The notes under the pieces are model-generated. The model did no database searches, was not told where the DNA came from, and was given only the letters and a program-made list of their open reading frames with translations. The translations under genes and the position numbers were made by a program. Source: Colletes latitarsis (lineage: Eukaryota; Arthropoda; Insecta; Hymenoptera; Colletidae). From it: 64,000 nt of DNA. The stretch lies in contig NW_027488379.1 in the NCBI RefSeq assembly GCF_051014445.1, positions 1,178,001-1,242,000 on the forward strand, written 5' to 3'. Each line of letters starts with the position of its first letter. The stretch's first letter is position 1. Below, in pieces: positions 49,604 to 63,000 of this stretch.

Positions 49604-52537
49604 GACACAGTCCATTAATCCTGGTTTCGATCAATATTTTAGAGGTTAACGCATGTTAGCTCCAAGTTAGGTCTGGGATTTGCTCTCATCAGGCTCATAC
49701 TTTCGCATATTTCTCATACTTGATGGCCAGATTGTGGGCTTTTTTTGGTTTGGATCACGTAGTAATTTGGTACCACACTGAAACAGTCCATTAAACCTGG
49801 TTTCGATCAATATTTTTGGGGATAACGAATGTAAGGTCTATGTTAGGTCTGGGATTTGCTCTCATCAGGCTCATACATGCGCATATTTCTCATACTTGTT
49901 GAGCAGATCCTGCGATTTTTCTGGTAGGATCACGTAGTAATGTGGTACCACACTGAAACAGTCAATTAAACCTGGTTTCGATCAATATTTTAGAGGATAA
50001 CGCATGTTAGGTCTAGGTTAGGTCTGGGATTTGCTCTCATCAGGCTTATACATTCGCATATTTCTCATACTTGATGGCCAGATTCTGGGCCTTTTTTGGT
50101 TTCGATCACGTAGTGATGAGGTACCACACTGAAACAGATCATTAAACCTGGTTTCGATCAATATTTTAGAGGATAACGCATGTTAGGTCTGGGTTAGGTC
50201 TGGGATTTGCCCACTTCAGTCTCATACTTTCGCATTCTTCACATACTTGTTGGCGAGATCCTGGGTTTTTTCTTGTTAGGATCACATAGTAATGTGGTAC
50301 CACACTGAGACAGTCGACTAAACCTGGTCTCGATAAATATTTTAAGGGATAACGCATGTTAGGACTGGGTTAGGTCTGGGATTTACCCTCTTCAGTCTCA
50401 TACTTTCGCATTCTTCACATACTTGTTGGCCAGATCCTGGGTTTTTTCTGGTTTGGATCACATGGTAATGTGGTACCACACTGAAACAGTCAATTCAACC
50501 TGGTCTCGATCAATACTTTAGAGGATAACGCATGTTAGGTCTATGTTAGGTCTGAGATTTGCTCTCATCAGGCTCATACTTTCGCATATTTCTCATACTT
50601 GATGGCCAGATTCTGGTCTTTTTCTGGTTTGGATCACGTAGTAATGTGGTACCACACTGAAACAGTCGACTAAACCTGGTGTCGATCAATATTTTAGAGG
50701 ATAACGCATGTTAGGTCTGTGTTATGTTTGTGATTTGCCCTCTTGAGGCTAATACTTTCGCATATTTCTCCTACTTGTGAGCCAGATCCTTTGCTTTTTT
50801 TGGTTTGGATCACGTAGTAATGTGGTGACACACTGAAACAGTCCACTAAACCTGGTTTCGATCAATATTTTAGAGGATAACACATGTTAGGTCAGTGTTA
50901 GGTCTGGGGTTTTGCTTTCATCAGGGTCATACTTTCGCAGTTTTAACATACATGTTGACCTGATCGAGGGTTTTTTCTGGTTCGGATCACGTAGTAATGT
51001 GGTACCACAATGAAACAGCCAATTAAACCTGGTTTCGATCAGTATTTTAGAGGATAACGCAAGTTACGTCTGGGATAGTACAGGGATATGCCATCATGGG
51101 GCTCATACTTTCGCATATTTCTCATTCTTATTGGCCAGAAACTGGGCTTTTACTGTGTTGGATCACGTAGTAATGTGGGACCACACTGAAACAGTCGATT
51201 CAACCTGGTCTCGATAAATATTTTAGAGGATAACGCATGTTAGGTCTGGGTTAGCTTTGTGATTTGCCCTCATGAGTCTCATACGTTCGCATATTTCTCA
51301 TTCTTGTTGGCCAGATCCTGGGCTTTCACTGGTTTGGATCACGTAGTAATGTGGTACCACACTGAAACAGTCAATTCAACCTGGTCTCGAAAAAATATTT
51401 TAGAGGTTAACGCATGCTAGGTCTATGTTAGGTCTGGGATTTGCCCTCATGAGGCTCATATGTTCGCATATTTCTCATTCTTGTAGGCCAGATCCTGGGC
51501 TTTCACTGGTTTGGATCACGTAGTAATGTGGTACCACACTGAAACAGTCGACTAAACCTGGTCTCGATCAATATTTTAGAGGATAACGCATGTTAGGTCT
51601 ATGTTAGGTCAGGGATTAGCTCTCATCAGGCTCATACTTTCGCATATTTCTCATACTTGATGGCCACATTCTGAGCTTTCTTTGGATTGGATGACGTAGT
51701 AATGTGGCACCACACTGAAACAGTCCATTAAACCTGGTTTCGATCAATATTCTAGAGGAGAACGCATGTTAGGTCTATGTTAGGTCTGGGATTTGCTCTC
51801 ATCAGGCTCATACTATCGCAAATTTCTCATACTTGATGGCCAGATTCTAGGCTTTTTTTGGTTTGGATCACGTAGAAATGTGGTACCTCACTGAAAAAGT
51901 CCATTAAACCTGGTCTCGATAAATATTTTAAAGGATAACGCATGCTAGGTCTGGGTTAGGTCCGGGATTTGCCCTCTTCAGTCTCATACTTTCGCATTCT
52001 TCACATATTTGTTGGCCAGATCCTGGGTTTTTTGTGGTTTGGATCACATGGTAATGTGGTACCACACTGAAACAGTCAATTCAACCTGGTCTCGATCAAT
52101 ACTTTAGAGGATAATGCATGTTAGGACTAGGTTAGGTCTGGGATTTGCTCTTATCAGGCTCATACATTCGCATATTTCTCATACTTGTTGAGCAGATCCT
52201 GGGATTTTTCTGGTTTCGATCACGTAGTAATGTGGTACCACACTGAAACAGTCAATTAAACCTGGTTTCGATCAATATTATAGAGGATAACGCATGTTAG
52301 GTCTAGGTTAGGCCTTGGATTTGCCCTCATCAGACTCATACTTTCGCATTCCTCTCACACTTTTGAACAGATCCCGGGCTTTTCTGGTTTGGACCACGTG
52401 GTAATGTGGTACCACAATGAAACAGTCGACTAAACCTTGTCTCGATCATTATTTTAGAGGATAACGCATGTTAGGTCTAGGTTAGGTCTGGGATTTGCTC
52501 TCATCAGGCTCATACATTCGCATATTTCTCATACTTG
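49604..52537 (+). repeat. 20-monomer sub-repeat inside the HOR, copy 2
   Basis: Partner of 46,085-49,018. It diverges at about 52,538, where this copy has TTGTTGAGCAG and the other TTGATGGCAAG. The 0.6 kb between the two copies (49,019-49,603) is related to 45.6-45.9 kb. The corresponding place in HOR copy 2 begins at 61,719. Confidence 0.88.
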
Positions 52538-52549
52538 TTGAGCAGATCC

Positions 52550-53071
52550 TGGGATTTTTCTGGTAGGATCACGTAGTAATGTGGTACCACACTGAAACAG
52601 TCAATTAAACCTGGTTTTGATCAATATTTTAGAGGATAACAATGTTAGGTCTAGGTTAGGTCTGGGATTTGCACTGATCAGGCTCATACTTTCGCATATT
52701 TCTCATACTTGATGGCCAGATTCTGGGCTTTTTTGGATTGGATCACGTAGTAATGTGGTACCACACTGAAACAGTCCATTAATCCTGGTTTCGATTAATA
52801 TTTTAGAGGTTAACGCATGTTAGCTCCAAGTTAGGTCTGGGATTTGCTCTCATCAGGCTCATACTTTCGCATATTTCTCATACTTGATGGCCAGATTGTG
52901 GGCTTTTTTTGGTATGGATCACGTAGTAATTTGGTACCACACTGAAACAGTCCATTAAACCTGGTTTCGATCAATATTTTTGGGGGTAACGAATGTTAGG
53001 TCTATGTTAGGTCTGGGATTTGCTCTCATCAGGCTCATACTTTCGCATATTTCTCATACTTGATGGCCAGA
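52550..53071 (+). repeat. HOR segment shared with 44.13-44.65 kb
   Basis: Both stretches carry the one-base deletion AACAATGTT, GCACTGATCAGGC, TTTTTTGGATTGG and ATTTTTGGGGGTAACG in the same order; the deletion sites are 8,423 bp apart (44,215 and 52,638). They separate where this one has AGATTGTGGGC and the other AGATTCTGAGC. Confidence 0.8.
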
Positions 53072-54098
53072 TTGTGGGCTTTTTCTGGTTTGGATCACGT
53101 AGTAATGTGGTACCACACTGAAACAGTCGACTAAACCTGGTCTCGATAAATATTTTAAGGGATAACGCATGTTAGGTCTGGGTTAGGTCTGGGATTTACC
53201 CTCTTCAGTCTCATACTTTCGCATTCTTCACATACTTGTTGGCCAGATCCTGGGTTTTTTCTGGTTTGGATCACATGGTAATGTGGTACCACACTGAAAC
53301 AGTCAATTCAACCTGATCTCGATCAATACTTTAGAGGATAACGCATGTTAGGTCTATGTTAGGTCTGAGATTTGCTCTCATCAGGCTCATACTTTCGCAT
53401 ATTTCTCATACTTGATGGCCAGATTCTGAGCTTTCTTTGGATTGGATCACGTAGTAATGTGGCACCACACTGAAACTGTCCATTAATCCTGGTTTCGATC
53501 AATATTCTAGAGGATAACGCATGTTAGGTCTATGTTAGGTCTGGGATTTGCTCTCATCAAGCTCATACTATCGCATATTTCTCACACTTGACGGCCAGAT
53601 TCTGGGCTTTTTTTGGTTTGGATCACGTAGTATTGTGGTACCACACTGACACAGTCCATTAATCCTGGTTTCGATCAATATTTTAGAGGTTAACGCATGT
53701 TAGCTCCAAGTTAGGTCTGGGATTTGCTCTCATCAGGCTCATACTTTCGCATATTTCTCATACTTGATGGCCAGATTGTGGGCTTTTTTTGGTTTGGATC
53801 ACGTAGTAATTTGGTACCACACTGAAACAGTCCATTAAACCTGGTTTCGATCAATATTTTTGGGGATAACGAATGTAAGGTCTATGTTAGGTCTGGGATT
53901 TGCTCTCATCAGGCTCATACATGCGCATATTTCTCATACTTGTTGAGCAGATCCTGGGATTTTTCTGGTAGGATCACGTAGTAATGTGGTACCACACTGA
54001 AACAGTCAATTAAACCTGGTTTCGATCAATATTTTAGAGGATAACGCATGTTAGGTCTAGGTTAGGTCTGGGATTTGCTCTCATCAGGCTTATACATT

Positions 54099-57000
54099 CG
54101 CATATTTCTCATACTTGACGGCCAGATTCTGGGCTTTTTTTGGTTTGGATCACGTAGTATTGTGGTACCACACTGACACAGTCCATTAATCCTGGTTTCG
54201 ATCAATATTCTAGAGGATAACGCATGTTAGGTCCATGTCAGGTCAGGGATTTGCTCTCATCAGGCTCATACTTTCGCATATTTCTCATACTTGATGGCCA
54301 GATTCTGGGCTTTTTTGTATTGGATCACGTAGTAATGTGGTACCACACTGAAACAGTCCATTAATCCTGGTTTCGATCAATATTTTAGAGGTTAACGCAT
54401 GTTAGCTCCAAGTTAGGTCTGGGATTTGCTCTCATCAGGCTCATACTTTCGCATATTTCTCATACTTGATGGCCAGATTGTGGGCTTTTTTTGGATTGGA
54501 TCACGTAGTAATTTGGTACCACACTGAAACAGTCCATTAAACCTGGTTTCGATCAATATTTTTGGGGATAACGAATGTTAGGTCTATGTTAGGTCTGGGA
54601 TTTGCTCTCATCAGGCTCATACATGCGCATATTTCTCATACTTGTTGAGCAGATCCTGGGATTTTTCTGGTAGGATCACGTAGTAATGTGGTACCACACT
54701 GAAACAGTCAATTAAACCTGGTTTCGATCAATATTTTAGAGGTTAACGCATGTTAGGTCCAGGTTAGGTCAGGGATTTGCTCTCATCAGGCTCATACTTT
54801 CGCATATTTCTCATACTTGATGGCCAGATTCTGGTCTTTTTCTGGTTTGGATCACGTAGTAATGTGGTACCACACTGAAACAGTCGACTAAACCTGGTGT
54901 CGATCAATATTTTAGAGGATAACGCATGTTAGGTCTGTGTTATGTTTGTGATTTGCCCTCTTGAGGCTAATACTTTCGCATATTTCTCCTACTTGTGAGC
55001 CAGATCCTTTGCATTTTTTGGTTTGGATCACGTAGTAATGTGGTGACACACTGAAACAGTCCACTAAACCTGGTTTCGATCAATATTTTAGAGGATAACA
55101 CATGTTAGGTCAGTGTTAGGTCTGGGGTTTTGCTTTCAACAGGGTCATACTTTCGCAGTTTTAACATACATGTTGACCTGATCGAGGGTTTTTTCTGGTT
55201 CGGATCACGTAGTAATGTGGTACCACAATGAAACAGTCAATTAAACCTGGTTTCGATCAGTATTTTAGAGGATAACGCAAGTTACGTCTGGGATAGTACA
55301 GGGATATGCCATCATGGGGCTCATACTTTCGCATATTTCTCATTCTTATTGGCCAGAAACTGGGCTTTTACTGTGTTGGATCACGTAGTAATGTGGGACC
55401 ACACTGAAACAGTCGATTCAACCTGGTCTCTATAAATATTTTAGAGGATAACGCATGTTAGGTCTGGGTTAGCTTTGTGATTTGCCCTCATGAGGCTCAT
55501 ATGTTCGCATATTTCTCATTCTTGTAGGCCAGATCCTGGGCTTTCACTGGTTTGGATCACGTAGTAATGTGGTACCACACTGAAACAGTCGACTAAACCT
55601 GGTCTCGATCAATATTTTAGAGGATAACGCATGTTAGGTCTATGTTAGGTCAGGGATTAGCTCTCATCAGGCTCATACTTTCGCATATTTCTCATACTTG
55701 ATGGCCACATTCTGAGCTTTCTTTGGATTGGATGACGTAGTAATGTGGCACCACACTGAAACAGTCCATTAAACCTGGTTTCGATCAATATTCTAGAGGA
55801 GAACGCATGTTAGGTCTATGTTAGGTCTGGGATTTGCTCTCATCAGGCTCATACTATCGCAAATTTCTCATACTTGATGGCCAGATTCTGGGCTTTTTTT
55901 GGTTTGGATCACGTAGAAATGTGGTACCTCACTGAAAAAGTCCATTAAACCTGGTCTCGATAAATATTTTAAAGGTTAACGCATGCTAGGTCTGGGTTAG
56001 GTCCGGGATTTGCCCTCTTCAGTCTCATACTTTCGCATTCTTCACATATTTGTTGGCCAGATCCTGGGTTTTTTGTGGTTTGGATCACATGGTAATGTGG
56101 TACCACACTGAAACAGTCAATTCAACCTGGTCTCGATCAATACTTTAGAGGATAATGCATGTTAGGACTAGGTTAGGTCTGGGATTTGCTCTCATGAGGC
56201 TCATACATTCGCATATTTCTCATACTTGTTGAGCAGATCCTGGGATTTTTCTGGTTTCGATCACGTAGTAATGTGGTACCACACTGAAACAGTCAATTAA
56301 ACCTGGTTTCGATCAATATTATAGAGGATAACAATGTTAGGTCTAGGTTAGGTCTGGGATTTGCACTGATCAGGCTCATACTTTCGCATATTTCTCATAC
56401 TTGATGGCCAGATTCTGGGCTTTTTTGGATTGGATCACGTAGTAATGTGGTACCACACTGAAACAGTCCATTAATCCTGGTTTCGATCAATATTTTAGAG
56501 GTTAACGCATGTTAGCTCCAAGTTAGGTCTGGGATTTGCTCTCATCAGGCTCATACTTTCGCATATTTCTCATACTTGATGGCCAGATTGTGGGCTTTTT
56601 TTGGTATGGATCACGTAGTAATTTGGTACCACACTGAAACAGTCCATTAAACCTGGTTTCGATCAATATTTTTGGGGGTAACGAATGTTAGGTCTATGTT
56701 AGGTCTGGGATTTGCTCTCATCAGGCTCATACTTTCGCATATTTCTCATACTTGATGGCCAGATTCTGAGCTTTCTTTGGATTGGATCACGTAGTAATGT
56801 GGCACCACACTGAAACAGTCCATTAATCCTGGTTTCGATCAATATTCTGGAGGATAACGCATGTTAGGTCTATGTTAGGTCTGGGATTTGCTCTCATCAG
56901 GCTCATACTATCGCATATTTCTCATACTTGACGGGCAGATTCTGGGCTTTTTTTGGTTTGGATCACGTAGTATTGTGGTACCACACTGAAACAGTCCATT

Positions 57001-60000
57001 AATCCTGGTTTCGATCAATATTCTAGAGGATAACGCATGTTAGGTCCATGTCAGGTCAGGGATTTGCTCTCATCAGGCTCATACTTTCGCATATTTCTCA
57101 TACTTGATGGCAACATTCTGGGCTTTTTTTGGTTTGGATCACGTAGAAATGTGGTACCACACTGAAAAAGTCCATTAAACCTGGTTTCGATCAATATTTT
57201 AGATGATAACGCATGTTAGGTCTATGTTAGATACGAGATCTGATCTCATCAGGCTCATACTTGATGGCCAGATTCTGGGCTTTTTTTGGTTTGGATCACG
57301 TAGTATTGTGGTACCACACTGAAACAGTCCATTAATCCTGGTTTCGATCAATATTCTAGAGGATAACGCATGTTAGGTCCATGTCAGGTCAGGGATTTGC
57401 TCTCATCAGGCTCATACTTTCGCATATTTCGAATACTTGATGGCCACATTCTGGGCTTTTTCTGGTTTGGATCACGTAGTAATGTGGTACCACACTGAAA
57501 CAGTCGACTAAACCTGGTCTCGATAAATATTTTAAGGGATAACGCATGTTAGGTCTGGGTTAGGTCTGGGATTTGCCCTCTTCAGTCTCATACTTTCGCA
57601 TTCTTCACATACTTGTTGGCCAGATCCTGGGTTTTTTCTGGTTTGGATCACATGGTAATGTGGTACCACACTGAAACAGTCAATTCAACCTGGTCTCGAT
57701 CAATACTTTAGAGGATAACGCATGTTAGGTCTATGTTAGGTCTGAGATTTGCTCTCATCAGGCTCATACTTTCGCATATTTCTCATACTTGATGGCCAGA
57801 TTCTGAGCTTTCTTTGGATTGGATCACGTAGTAATGTGGCACCACACTGAAACTGTCCATTAATCCTGGTTTCGATCAATATTCTAGAGGATAACGCATG
57901 TTAGGTCTATGTTAGGTCTGGGATTTGCACTCATCAGGCTCATACTATCGCATATTTCTCACACTTGACGGCCAGATTCTGGGCTTTTTTTGGTTTGGAT
58001 CACGTAGTATTGTGGTACCACACTGACACAGTCCATTAATCCTGGTTTCGATCAATATTCTAGAGGATAACGCATGTTAGGTCCATGTCAGGTCAGGGAT
58101 TTGCTCTCATCAGGCTCATACTTTCGCATATTTCTCATACTTGATGGCCAGATTCTGGGCTTTTTTGTATTGGATCACGTAGTAATGTGGTACCACACTG
58201 AAACAGTCCATTAATCCTGGTTTCGATCAATATTTTAGAGGTTAACGCATGTTAGCTCCAAGTTAGGTCTGGGATTTGCTCTCATCAGGCTCATACTTTC
58301 GCATATTTCTCATACTTGATGGCCAGATTGTGGGCTTTTTTTGGTTTGGATCACGTAGTAATTTGGTACCACACTGAAACAGTCCATTAAACCTGGTTTC
58401 GATCAATATTTTTGGGGATAACGAATGTAAGGTCTATGTTAGGTCTGGGATTTGCTCTCATCAGGCTCATACATGCGCATATTTCTCATACTTGTTGAGC
58501 AGATCGTGGGATTTTTCTGGTAGGATCACGTAGTAATGTGGTACCACACTGAAACAGTCAATTAAACCTGGTTTCGATCAATATTTTAGAGGATAACGCA
58601 TGTTAGGTCTAGGTTAGGTCTGGGACTTGCTCTCATCAGGCTTATACATTCGCATATTTCTCATACTTGATGGCCAGATTCTGGGCCTTTTTTGGTTTCG
58701 ATCACGTAGTGATGAGGTACCACACTGAAACAGATCATTAAACCTGGTTTCGATCAATATTTTAGAGGATAACGCATGTTAGGTCTGGGTTAGGTCTGGG
58801 ATTTGCCCACTTCAGTCTCATACTTTCGCATTCTTCACATACTTGTTGGCGAGATCCTGGGTTTTTTCTTGTTAGGATCACATAGTAATGTGGTACCACA
58901 CTGAGACAGTCGACTAAACCTGGTCTCGATAAATATTTTAGAGGTTAACGCATGTTAGGACTGGGTTAGGTCTGGGATTTACCCTCTTCAGTCTCATACT
59001 TTCGCATTCTTCACATACTTGTTGGCCAGATCCTGGGTTTTTTCTGGTTTGGATCACATGGTAATGTGGTACCACACTGAAACAGTCAATTCAACCTGGT
59101 CTCGATCAATACTTTAGAGGATAACGCATGTTAGGTCTATGTTAGGTCTGAGATTTGCTCTCATCAGGCTCATACTTTCGCATATTTCTCATACTTGATG
59201 GCCAGATTCTGGTCTTTTTCTGGTTTGGATCACGTAGTAATGTGGTACCACACTGAAACAGTCGACTAAACCTGGTGTCGATCAATATTTTAGAGGATAA
59301 CGCATGTTAGGTCTGTGTTATGTTTGTGATTTGCCCTCTTGAGGCTAATACTTTCGCATATTTCTCCTACTTGTGAGCCAGATCCTTTGCTTTTTTTGGT
59401 TTGGATCACGTAGTAATGTGGTGACACACTGAAACAGTCCACTAAACCTGGTTTCGATCAATATTTTAGAGGATAACACATGTTAGGTCAGTGTTAGGTC
59501 TGGGGTTTTGCTTTCATCAGGGTCATACTTTCGCAGTTTTAACATACATGTTGACCTGATCGAGGGTTTTTTCTGGTTCGGATCACGTAGTAATGTGGTA
59601 CCACAATGAAACAGCCAATTAAACCTGGTTTCGATCAGTATTTTAGAGGATAACGCAAGTTACGTCTGGGATAGTACAGGGATATGCCATCATGGGGCTC
59701 ATACTTTCGCATATTTCTCATTCTTATTGGCCAGAAACTGGGCTTTTACTGTGTTGGATCACGTAGTAATGTGGGACCACACTGAAACAGTCGATTCAAC
59801 CTGGTCTCGATAAATATTTTAGAGGATAACGCATGTTAGGTCTGGGTTAGCTTTGTGATTTGCCCTCATGAGGCTCATACGTTCGCATATTTCTCATTCT
59901 TGTTGGCCAGATCCTGGGCTTTCACTGGTTTGGATCACGTAGTAATGTGGTACCACACTGAAACAGTCAATTCAACCTGGTCTCGAAAAAATATTTTAGA

Positions 60001-63000
60001 GGTTAACGCATGCTAGGTCCATGTTAGGTCTGGGATTTGCCCTCATGAGGCTCATATGTTCGCATATTTCTCATTCTTGTAGGCCAGATCCTGGGCTTTC
60101 ACTGGTTTGGATCACGTAGTAATGTGGTACCACACTGAAACAGTCGACTAAACCTGGTCTCGATCAATATTTTAGAGGATAACGCATGTTAGGTCTATGT
60201 TAGGTCAGGGATTAGCTCTCATCAGGCTCATACTTTCGCATATTTCTCATACTTGATGGCCACATTCTGAGCTTTCTTTGGATTGGATGACGTAGTAATG
60301 TGGCACCACACTGAAACAGTCCATTAAACCTGGTTTCGATCAATATTCTAGAGGAGAACGCATGTTAGGTCTATGTTAGGTCTGGGATTTGCTCTCATCA
60401 GGCTCATACTATCGCAAATTTCTCATACTTGATGGCCAGATTCTAGGCTTTTTTTGGTTTGGATCACGTAGAAATGTGGTACCTCACTGAAAAAGTCCAT
60501 TAAACCTGGTCTCGATAAATATTTTAAAGGATAACGCATGCTAGGTCTGGGTTAGGTCCGGGATTTGCCCTCTTCAGTCTCATACTTTCGCATTCTTCAC
60601 ATATTTGTTGGCCAGATCCTGGGTTTTTTGTGGTTTGGATCACATGGTAATGTGGTACCACACTGAAACAGTCAATTCAACCTGGTCTCGATCAATACTT
60701 TAGAGGATAATGCATGTTAGGACTAGGTTAGGTCTGGGATTTGCTCTTATCAGGCTCATACATTCGCATATTTCTCATACTTGTTGAGCAGATCCTGGGA
60801 TTTTTCTGGTTTCGATCACGTAGTAATGTGGTACCACACTGAAACAGTCAATTAAACCTGGTTTCGATCAATATTATAGAGGATAACGCATGTTAGGTCT
60901 AGGTTAGGCCTTGGATTTGCCCTCATCAGACTCATACTTTCGCATTCCTCTCACACTTTTGAACAGATCCCGGGCTTTTCTGGTTTGGACCACGTGGTAA
61001 TGTGGTACCACAATGAAACAGTCGACTAAACCTTGTCTCGATCATTATTTTAGAGGATAACGCATGTTAGGTCTAGGTTAGGTCTGGGATTTGCTCTCAT
61101 CAGGCTCATACATTCGCATATTTCTCATACTTGATGGCAAGATTCTGGGCCTTTTTTGGTTTCGATCACGTAGTGATGAGGTACCACACTGAAACAGATT
61201 ATTAAACCTGGTGTCGATCAATATTTTAGAGGATAACGCATGCTAGGTCTCGGTTAGGTCCGGGATTTGCCCTCTTCAGTCTCATACTTTCGCATTCTTC
61301 ACATATTTGTTGGCCAGATCCTGGGTTTTTTCTGGTTTGGATCACATGGTAATGTGGTACCACACTGAAACAGTCAATTCAACCTGGTCTCGATCAATAC
61401 TTTAGAGGATAATGCATGTTAGGACTAGGTTAGGTCTGGGATTTGCTCTCATCAGGCTCATACTTTCGCATATTTCTCATACTTGATGGCCAGATTCTGA
61501 GCTTTCTTTGGATTGGATCACGTAGTAATGTGGCACCACACTGAAACTGTCCATTAATCCTGGTTTCGATCAATATTCTAGAGGATAACGCATGTTAGGT
61601 CTATGTTAGGTCTGGGATTTGCTCTCATCAGGCTCATACTATCGCATATTTCTCACACTTGACGGCCAGATTCTGGGCTTTTTTTGGTTTGGATCACGTA
61701 GTATTGTGGTACCACACTGACACAGTCCATTAATCCTGGTTTCGATCAATATTTTAGAGGTTAACGCATGTTAGCTCCAAGTTAGGTCTGGGATTTGCTC
61801 TCATCAGGCTCATACTTTCGCATATTTCTCATACTTGATGGCCAGATTGTGGGCTTTTTTTGGTTTGGATCACGTAGTAATTTGGTACCACACTGAAACA
61901 GTCCATTAAACCTGGTTTCGATCAATATTTTTGGGGATAACGAATGTAAGGTCTATGTTAGGTCTGGGATTTGCTCTCATCAGGCTCATACATGCGCATA
62001 TTTCTCATACTTGTTGAGCAGATCCTGCGATTTTTCTGGTAGGATCACGTAGTAATGTGGTACCACACTGAAACAGTCAATTAAACCTGGTTTCGATCAA
62101 TATTTTAGAGGATAACGCATGTTAGGTCTAGGTTAGGTCTGGGATTTGCTCTCATCAGGCTTATACATTCGCATATTTCTCATACTTGATGGCCAGATTC
62201 TGGGCCTTTTTTGGTTTCGATCACGTAGTGATGAGGTACCACACTGAAACAGATCATTAAACCTGGTTTCGATCAATATTTTAGAGGATAACGCATGTTA
62301 GGTCTGGGTTAGGTCTGGGATTTGCCCACTTCAGTCTCATACTTTCGCATTCTTCACATACTTGTTGGCGAGATCCTGGGTTTTTTCTTGTTAGGATCAC
62401 ATAGTAATGTGGTACCACACTGAGACAGTCGACTAAACCTGGTCTCGATAAATATTTTAAGGGATAACGCATGTTAGGACTGGGTTAGGTCTGGGATTTA
62501 CCCTCTTCAGTCTCATACTTTCGCATTCTTCACATACTTGTTGGCCAGATCCTGGGTTTTTTCTGGTTTGGATCACATGGTAATGTGGTACCACACTGAA
62601 ACAGTCAATTCAACCTGGTCTCGATCAATACTTTAGAGGATAACGCATGTTAGGTCTATGTTAGGTCTGAGATTTGCTCTCATCAGGCTCATACTTTCGC
62701 ATATTTCTCATACTTGATGGCCAGATTCTGGTCTTTTTCTGGTTTGGATCACGTAGTAATGTGGTACCACACTGAAACAGTCGACTAAACCTGGTGTCGA
62801 TCAATATTTTAGAGGATAACGCATGTTAGGTCTGTGTTATGTTTGTGATTTGCCCTCTTGAGGCTAATACTTTCGCATATTTCTCCTACTTGTGAGCCAG
62901 ATCCTTTGCTTTTTTTGGTTTGGATCACGTAGTAATGTGGTGACACACTGAAACAGTCCACTAAACCTGGTTTCGATCAATATTTTAGAGGATAACACAT

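Larger units (their letters stand above)
41984..54098 (+). repeat. 12,115-bp higher-order repeat, copy 1 (about 69 monomers)
   Basis: Every place compared from 41,984 onward matches the sequence 12,115 bp to the right, including private variants and indels: the 19-bp deletion near 45,145, AACAATGTT near 44,215, CTCTATAAATA near 43,313, GACGGGCAGATT near 44,816 and TCGAAAAAATATT near 47,869. 12,115 is 69 x 176 minus 29, with 19 of the 29 from that deletion. The left edge is set by mismatch at 41,981-41,983 (TAC against ATT). The junction keeps monomer phase. Confidence 0.92.
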
